Below are positions 9,009 through 12,436 of a stretch of DNA of 12,436 nucleotides, one piece after another (the stretch's first letter is position 1; each line of letters begins with the position of its first letter). The notes below the pieces were generated by a model. It was given only the letters and a program-made list of their open reading frames with translations, was not told the DNA's origin and searched no databases. The stretch comes from Bacteroidaceae bacterium (GTDB taxonomy: Bacteria > Bacteroidota > Bacteroidia > Bacteroidales > Bacteroidaceae): the NCBI GenBank assembly GCA_030843315.1, contig JAUUPT010000096.1:1-12436 (forward strand), in the 5' to 3' direction. Position numbers and translations under genes: made by a program.

Positions 9009-9042
9009 GGTGATAGGGTGGTAGAGTGATAGGGTGATAGGG
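9009..9042. repeat. Short imperfect tandem repeat, TGATAGGG unit
   Basis: TGATAGGG occurs three times (9011-9018, 9027-9034, 9035-9042), with a degenerate TGGTAGAG copy (9019-9026) between the first two. The repeats are strictly 8 nt apart, making four units in tandem. The block lies 2 nt after the rsgA stop codon. On the rsgA transcript it reads as a pyrimidine-rich CCCTATCA array followed by a T run. It is not self-complementary, so I do not call it a hairpin terminator. Confidence 0.7.
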
Positions 9043-9044
9043 GG

Positions 9045-9977
9045 TTAGTAGGCAGATCTGTATTTCCCTTCTTCTTTGTCTTCCAGCATATTCAGATAAG
9101 AAGCATAGCGCGATTCGCTGATGTAGTGCTTCTCTACGGCTTCGCGCACGGCGCATCCCGGTTCGTGGCGATGGGTGCAGTTGTTATAACGGCAGCCGGC
9201 AGAAACTTTGAATATTTCCGTGAAGTAGTGCCCCACTTCTTCTTCTTCCATGTCGAAGGTTCCGAAACCTTTGATGCCCGGGGTGTCGATGATATATCCA
9301 TCGCCCGGCACGGGGAACATTTCGGAGAAGGTGGTGGTGTGCATACCTTTGTTGTGGTAAGTCGATATGGCAGCGGTCTTGATGTCCAAGTCCGGCAATA
9401 GGACGTTGATAAGCGTTGATTTCCCCACGCCGGAGTGCCCGGAGAAGAGTGTTACCCGCCCCTTCAGCTCTTCTTTGATCGTGTCAATGCCTTCGCCGTG
9501 CTTGGCAGAAACCTTGAAGCAAGGATAGCCGATGGTGGTGTACAGGTTGATAAGCCCCTCCAGGTAGTGGAGTTCTTCTTCATTGTAGGCATCTACCTTG
9601 TTGAATATGATTTTGACGGGAACACGATATGCTTCGGCCGAAGCCAGAAAGCGGTCGATGAAGATGGTGGAAGTTTCGGGATAATTCACCGTAACCACCA
9701 GCATACACTGGTCGAGGTTGGCGGCAAGGATGTGCGACTGCTTGGACAGATTGGACGAACGGCGGATGATGTAATTCTTCCGGTCCTCTATCTCACTGAT
9801 GAAGGCGGTGCCTTCCTGGTTCAGTATGATTTGCACATAGTCGCCTACGGCAACGGGGTTGGTACTTCGTATGCCCTTCAGACGGAAGTTTCCTTTGATT
9901 TTGCATTCAACGTCCCTTCCGTCGTCAGTACGTACCAAGTACCAACTTCCTGTATTTTTTATTACGAGTCCGCGCAC
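9045..9977 (-). CDS. rsgA: Ribosome small subunit-dependent GTPase RsgA (YjeQ/YloQ)
   Basis: A circularly permuted GTPase that helps late maturation of the 30S ribosomal subunit in the cytoplasm. The 310-residue protein has the expected order. An OB-fold comes first (about 1-65). The GTPase motifs follow in the permuted order: G4 NKVD (126-129), G5 SAK (157-159), G1 GHSGVGKS (180-187), a switch I region around 211-216 and G3 DTPG (231-234). A C-terminal zinc-binding knuckle has C262, C267, H269 and C275. The start is GTG at 9977, chosen because the N-terminus MRGLVIKNTGSWY fits the usual Bacteroides RsgA start and because an in-frame stop (the frr TAA) lies just two codons upstream. It is the second gene after frr, with only GCA between the frr stop and the GTG, so it is surely co-transcribed and probably relies on re-initiation by ribosomes ending frr. 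Confidence 0.97.
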   Translation of the reverse strand: MRGLVIKNTGSWYLVRTDDGRDVECKIKGNFRLKGIRSTNPVAVGDYVQIILNQEGTAFISEIEDRKNYIIRRSSNLSKQSHILAANLDQCMLVVTVNYPETSTIFIDRFLASAEAYRVPVKIIFNKVDAYNEEELHYLEGLINLYTTIGYPCFKVSAKHGEGIDTIKEELKGRVTLFSGHSGVGKSTLINVLLPDLDIKTAAISTYHNKGMHTTTFSEMFPVPGDGYIIDTPGIKGFGTFDMEEEEVGHYFTEIFKVSAGCRYNNCTHRHEPGCAVREAVEKHYISESRYASYLNMLEDKEEGKYRSAY

Positions 9978-9980
9978 TGC

Positions 9981-10541
9981 TTATACGGTCATGATTTCTT
10001 TGTCCTTTGCAGCCAGCATCTCGTCAATCTGCTTGATGTACTTGTCGTGTATCTTCTGCAACTTCTCTTCACCGCCCTTCTGTGCATCTTCTGCCAAGCC
10101 GTCTTTTACGGACTTCTTCAAGGCGTCGATGGCGTCGCGGCGTGCGTTTCTCACACTTACTTTGGCTGTTTCGCCTTCGCCTTTACACTGCTTTGCCAGT
10201 TGTTTACGACGTTCCTCTGTCAGCGGGGGGATGCCGATGCGGATTATCTCACCGTTGTTCTCGGGCATGATGCCTAGGCTGGAGTCGATGATGGCTTTCT
10301 CGATGGCGCGGAACATACCTTTGTCCCAAGGTTTGATGGCAATGCTGCGGGCATCCGGTGTGGTTACAGCCGCTACATTATTAATAGGAACCATGCTTCC
10401 GTAAGAGTCTACACGGATACCGTCCAGTAAGCGGATATCTGCTTTCCCGGCGCGGATATGGGCTAATGCTTCTTCAAGATACATGATGGCCATGTCCATT
10501 TTCTCTTGCGCTTCGTCTAAGATGTCTTTTACGTCTTTCAT
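9981..10541 (-). CDS. frr: Ribosome recycling factor
   Basis: Frr works with EF-G to split the post-termination ribosome. The 186-residue length is normal for the family (about 185). Conserved blocks are clear: ALAHIRAGKA (25-34), the region around YGSMVPINNVAAV (47-59), IKPWDKGMFRAIEKAI (69-84), SSLGIMPENNGEIIRIGIP (87-105), LTEERRKQLAKQ (107-118) and KVSVRNARRDA (127-137). The family arginine before AGKA is present (R30). The two-domain fold is expected, with the three-helix bundle made from the two ends. A consensus -7 box lies 40 nt before the ATG in the 60-nt gap after pyrH, so it can be transcribed alone or by read-through from pyrH. The stop codon is followed almost at once by rsgA in the same reading frame. 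Confidence 0.97.
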   Translation of the reverse strand: MKDVKDILDEAQEKMDMAIMYLEEALAHIRAGKADIRLLDGIRVDSYGSMVPINNVAAVTTPDARSIAIKPWDKGMFRAIEKAIIDSSLGIMPENNGEIIRIGIPPLTEERRKQLAKQCKGEGETAKVSVRNARRDAIDALKKSVKDGLAEDAQKGGEEKLQKIHDKYIKQIDEMLAAKDKEIMTV

Positions 10542-10581
10542 ATTTTCTCTTGTTTTGGGATTGCTTTGATTTGAAACTTTG

Positions 10582-10589
10582 CAAATATA
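10582..10589 (-). promoter_or_regulatory. Bacteroides -7 promoter box for frr-rsgA
   Basis: On the - strand TATATTTG matches TAnnTTTG exactly, 40 nt before the frr ATG and 12 nt after the pyrH stop codon. No good -33 element lies 19-21 nt upstream; that position falls inside the end of pyrH. It would allow frr and rsgA to be expressed apart from pyrH. Confidence 0.5.
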
Positions 10590-10601
10590 ATTATTTCAAA
10601 C

Positions 10602-11312
10602 TTAATTGTGTACCAATGTACCGATTTCTTCGCCTTGCATTACCTTCTTCAGGTTGCCTACCGTATCCATGTCGAATACCACGATGGGCAGGTCGTTTTC
10701 CTTGCACATACAAGTGGCGGTGAGGTCCATCACCTTCAGTCCGCGCTTCAGCACTTCGTCGTAGGTGATGTCGTGGAATTTGGTGGCGGTGGGGTCTTTC
10801 TCCGGGTCGGCAGTGTAGATGCCGTCTACGCGGGTGCCTTTCAGCATCACGTCGGCTTCAATCTCTATGCCGCGCAGGCTGGAACCGGTGTCGGTGGTGA
10901 AGAACGGGTTGCCTGTTCCGGCGGACATGATGACTACTTCGCCCGCTTCCATGCACTCGATGGCTTTCCATTTGTTGTAGAATTCGCCGATAGGCTCCAT
11001 GCGTACGGCCGTCAGCACGCGGGCTTTGACGCCGGCAGCTACCAGGGCGGAGCTGAGGGCAAGGCTGTTGATGACCGTAGCCAGCATACCCATTTGGTCG
11101 CCTTTCACACGGTCGAAGCCTTTGTTGGCGCCGCTCAGTCCGCGGAAGATGTTTCCGCCGCCGATGACGATGCCTATCTGTACACCCATTTCGTGGATTT
11201 CCTTAATCTGTCCGGCATATTCGGCAAGGCGCTTCTCGTCGATGCCGTATTGCTTTTCTCCCATCAGGCTTTCGCCGCTGAGTTTCAATAAGATTCTTTT
11301 GTATGTTGCCAT
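10602..11312 (-). CDS. pyrH: UMP kinase (uridylate kinase)
   Basis: PyrH phosphorylates UMP to UDP with ATP in pyrimidine nucleotide synthesis; it is a cytoplasmic hexamer of the amino-acid-kinase fold. The 236-residue protein carries the family motifs in order: KRILLKLSGESL (5-16), GGGNIFRG (51-58), GDQMGMLATVINSLAL (71-86), GTGNPFFTTDTGSSLRGIE (132-150) and the ADVMLKGTRVDGIYTADPEKD stretch (153-173). The length is usual for bacterial UMP kinases. In many bacteria pyrH sits with rpsB, tsf and frr; here the pyrH-frr link is kept, but the gene before pyrH is an unrelated exported protein and rsgA follows frr. A consensus -7 box lies 30 nt before the ATG, just after the terminator of the upstream gene, so pyrH starts its own transcript. 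Confidence 0.97.
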   Translation of the reverse strand: MATYKRILLKLSGESLMGEKQYGIDEKRLAEYAGQIKEIHEMGVQIGIVIGGGNIFRGLSGANKGFDRVKGDQMGMLATVINSLALSSALVAAGVKARVLTAVRMEPIGEFYNKWKAIECMEAGEVVIMSAGTGNPFFTTDTGSSLRGIEIEADVMLKGTRVDGIYTADPEKDPTATKFHDITYDEVLKRGLKVMDLTATCMCKENDLPIVVFDMDTVGNLKKVMQGEEIGTLVHN

Positions 11313-11342
11313 AATCTATCTTAGGTTTATTTCTTCTTCGGG

Positions 11343-11350
11343 CAAAGATA
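11343..11350 (-). promoter_or_regulatory. Bacteroides -7 promoter box for pyrH
   Basis: On the - strand TATCTTTG is a full match to TAnnTTTG, 30 nt before the pyrH ATG. It lies directly after the hairpin terminator of the upstream gene, giving a compact terminator-promoter boundary. No clear -33 TTTG is present; the -33 region would overlap the terminator hairpin. Confidence 0.65.
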
Positions 11351-11355
11351 GGGAG

Positions 11356-11378
11356 AAAAACTGAAAGTTCCTTTCAGT
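11356..11378 (-). terminator. Intrinsic terminator after the deoxyribosyltransferase-like gene
   Basis: Read on the - strand: stem ACTGAAAG (11378-11371), loop GAA, stem CTTTCAGT (11367-11360), then the stem-end T is followed by four more Ts (11359-11356). The 8-bp perfect stem and T run begin 9 nt after the stop codon of the upstream gene. It is shorter and weaker than the hairpin at 3428, so some read-through into pyrH is likely. Confidence 0.65.
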
Positions 11379-11387
11379 AAGATTGAT

Positions 11388-11924
11388 TTATAAAGGAAAA
11401 ACGTCCGAAGGCAGTGTCTTTAGAAACTCGTCCATACTGTGGTATAGAGGCACGCCGTAGCGCTGACAAGTTATCCGTACATTGTCGTAGCGATAGAAGC
11501 CGGGTTCACAGATGACGTGCAGCTTGCCGGAGCGCATGTGCAGCCCCATCTCCAATAGCGTAATGGGAGATTTGCTGCTTGCCAGGATATTCATGATAAT
11601 CAAATCGGACTTCTCCAGATGTTCCAACTCCCAGTTGACCTGATGCTCGAAGTCGGCCATCTCACCACTCAGACCTTTGTCTCTCCGGGGATTGAACAAG
11701 AGATACCGTCCGGTCGGGAGGGTGCGAAACCAGTTGCAGGTTTCCTTTTGCCAGTCTACGCTCTTTCCCATGTCGATGGTTCCGGCCAGGAAGATTTTGG
11801 TGTATGCAGACTCGTCCACGTCGGGGCGCGCTTCATCGGGACGGAGTACGATTACCTCTGATTGTGCCCAGATGCCGACGGGGAACAATAACAATACTAA
11901 AAGCAGATGAAGGGTCTTTCTCAT
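11388..11924 (-). CDS. Exported nucleoside 2-deoxyribosyltransferase-like protein
   Basis: A 178-residue protein with a Sec signal peptide (MRKTLHLLLVLLLFPVGIWA, cleavage probably at A20 or Q21, no lipobox cysteine), so the mature part should be periplasmic or secreted. The remainder resembles the nucleoside 2-deoxyribosyltransferase-like family (Pfam Nuc_deoxyri_tr2, recalled from memory): FLAGTID (45-51), DWQKE (57-61), FNPRRD (77-82), HQVNWELEHLEKSDLIIMNI (94-113), SPITLLEMGLH (119-129) and FYRYDNVRITC (143-153). In the wider superfamily a glutamate makes the attack on the nucleoside sugar; E125 in LLEMG is the likely equivalent. Known relatives are mostly cytoplasmic salvage or nucleotide-hydrolysing enzymes, so export is odd. 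Whether it transfers, only hydrolyses, or just binds a nucleoside or nucleotide cannot be read here. It has its own -7 box and terminator, so it is probably monocistronic. The start ATG lies inside one arm of a long inverted repeat. Confidence 0.78.
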   Translation of the reverse strand: MRKTLHLLLVLLLFPVGIWAQSEVIVLRPDEARPDVDESAYTKIFLAGTIDMGKSVDWQKETCNWFRTLPTGRYLLFNPRRDKGLSGEMADFEHQVNWELEHLEKSDLIIMNILASSKSPITLLEMGLHMRSGKLHVICEPGFYRYDNVRITCQRYGVPLYHSMDEFLKTLPSDVFPL

Positions 11925-11994
11925 ATTTATCTTTATAAATTGGGAACTAATAGATTCATTTGTGCCGCAAAGATAAAGATAAATATGAAAGACC
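11913..11994. repeat. Long imperfect inverted repeat around the start of the exported protein gene
   Basis: On the - strand, positions 11936-11921 read ATAAAGATAAATATGA, followed by GA and then AAGACC (to 11913). On the + strand, positions 11973-11988 read the same ATAAAGATAAATATGA, followed directly by AAGACC (to 11994). Thus 22 bases are identical in inverted orientation with one 2-base insertion, around a 36-nt spacer (11937-11972). The left arm holds the ATG and first codons of the exported protein gene. Confidence 0.9.
11968..11975 (-). promoter_or_regulatory. Bacteroides -7 box for the deoxyribosyltransferase-like gene
   Basis: On the - strand TATCTTTG is a full match to TAnnTTTG, 43 nt before the ATG. 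It partly overlaps the right arm of the inverted repeat, so a transcript from here would begin after that arm. It is preceded by TATCTT, giving a duplicated TATCTTTATCTTTG. No -33 TTTG is clear. Confidence 0.6.
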
Positions 11995-12012
11995 GCGTTT
12001 GGTGGAGACAGA

Positions 12013-12436
12013 TTATTCCTTCAGCGTGTAGTCGCCGGCTTCTTCTGTTACAACGGCTTGTAATTCGTCCAGTGTTTTCTCACCTTTCGAGAATTCTACG
12101 TTGGCTACGGGCGGGTCGAGTGTCACGGTGGCATGTACGCCGTCTATACTGTTCAATGCTTTCTCTACGTGCATACGGCAATGGTTGCACGTCATGCCTT
12201 CTACTTTAAATTCTTTCTTCATGATTTTCTCTGTTAAAGGTTTTACTTCTTGTTCTTTGGCGGAGGCTTCCTGCGCTGGGTCGACACTGGCAGGAGTCTC
12301 CGTACTTTGTATCTTCTTTCCTTTCAGCCGCAGGCTGTTGCTCACTACACTCACACTGCTGAATGCCATGGCAGCACCCGCTATCATCGGATTCAGCAAG
12401 AAGCCGTTGATGGGGTAGAGGATGCCGGCGGCGATG
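12013..12436 (-). CDS. copA: Cu(I)-exporting P1B-type ATPase, C-terminal end with fused HMA domain (5' part off-window)
   Basis: Only the last 141 residues are visible; the frame is open through the right edge, so the gene continues beyond the window. The first visible residues, IAAGILYPINGFLLNPMIAG then AAMAFSSVSVVSNSLRLK, are the final transmembrane region of copper P-type ATPases. MAFSS fits the MxxSS signature of the last segment in Cu(I) pumps (P1B-1). The CPC, DKTG and other catalytic motifs are off-window. After LRLK comes a linker of about 30 residues rich in Glu, Ala, Ser and Pro. A complete heavy-metal-associated domain follows (KKEFKVEGMTCNHCRMHVEK), with the metal-binding CxxC in GMTCNHC, ending in DYTLKE. 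Most bacterial CopA proteins have these domains at the N-terminus; a C-terminal one is unusual in general, though I recall it in Bacteroides relatives. A Met before KKEF (ATG at 12222) could be an internal start. The protein should sit in the inner membrane and export Cu(I). It is followed after 88 nt by a gene with its own promoter. Confidence 0.92.
   Translation of the reverse strand, partial: IAAGILYPINGFLLNPMIAGAAMAFSSVSVVSNSLRLKGKKIQSTETPASVDPAQEASAKEQEVKPLTEKIMKKEFKVEGMTCNHCRMHVEKALNSIDGVHATVTLDPPVANVEFSKGEKTLDELQAVVTEEAGDYTLKE

Noticed and set aside
8929..9044. Possible terminator or small RNA between rsgA and the efflux operon
   Set aside because: There is a pyrimidine-rich repeat and a T run on the - strand, but no self-complementary stem to support either call.
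10608..11291. A 227-codon open frame on the + strand
   Set aside because: In-register shadow of pyrH.
11907..12209. Open frame on the + strand with an internal Met at 11985 in the right arm of the inverted repeat, and a near -7 box (TTCATTTG, 11955-11962)
   Set aside because: The Met context only mirrors the inverted repeat, and the rest runs antisense to the copA end with no protein-like pattern. The -7-like box has one mismatch. An antisense RNA into copA is possible but not supported by more than this.

Overview
The window looks like core chromosome from a Bacteroides-type gut bacterium. Four promoters fit the Bacteroidetes -7 consensus TAnnTTTG. Start codons are preceded by A/T-rich sequence with no Shine-Dalgarno motif. 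Several proteins (the DUF4954 protein, RsgA beginning MRGLVIKNTGSWY, and a copper ATPase with an extra metal-binding domain at its C-terminus) are forms I associate with Bacteroides. The species cannot be fixed from the sequence alone. I see no tRNA, rRNA, CRISPR, insertion sequence, phage or plasmid gene.

Layout. On the + strand are the 3' part of a DUF4954 left-handed beta-helix protein (1-1673) and an iron-sulfur class I fumarase (1765-3405) with its own promoter. A strong hairpin (3428-3464) separates fumarase from everything that follows, which is on the - strand. Read in the direction of transcription (high to low coordinate), the - strand holds: the end of a Cu(I)-exporting P-type ATPase with a C-terminal HMA domain (12436-12013, cut by the window edge); an exported nucleoside 2-deoxyribosyltransferase-like protein (11924-11388) with its own promoter and terminator; pyrH (11312-10602); frr and rsgA (10541-9045), in the same reading frame and separated by one stop codon and one sense codon; and a complete tripartite RND efflux operon (8928-3479), ordered membrane-fusion protein, inner-membrane pump, outer-membrane factor.

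How the genes fit together. Fumarase serves the fumarate/succinate branch of anaerobic metabolism. PyrH makes UDP, Frr recycles ribosomes and RsgA matures the 30S subunit, so this is a growth and translation block. The RND operon is tightly packed (12-nt gap, then a 4-nt ATGA overlap) and should form one envelope-spanning pump; no regulator lies next to it in the window.

The window is mostly ordinary core genome and I do not see a clear new multi-gene system. The points most worth a second look are: the secreted deoxyribosyltransferase-like protein; the long inverted repeat that contains its start codon; a possible internal start that would release a free CopZ-like chaperone from the end of the copper ATPase gene; and the frr-rsgA junction. 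No gene-free stretch exceeds about 120 bases.
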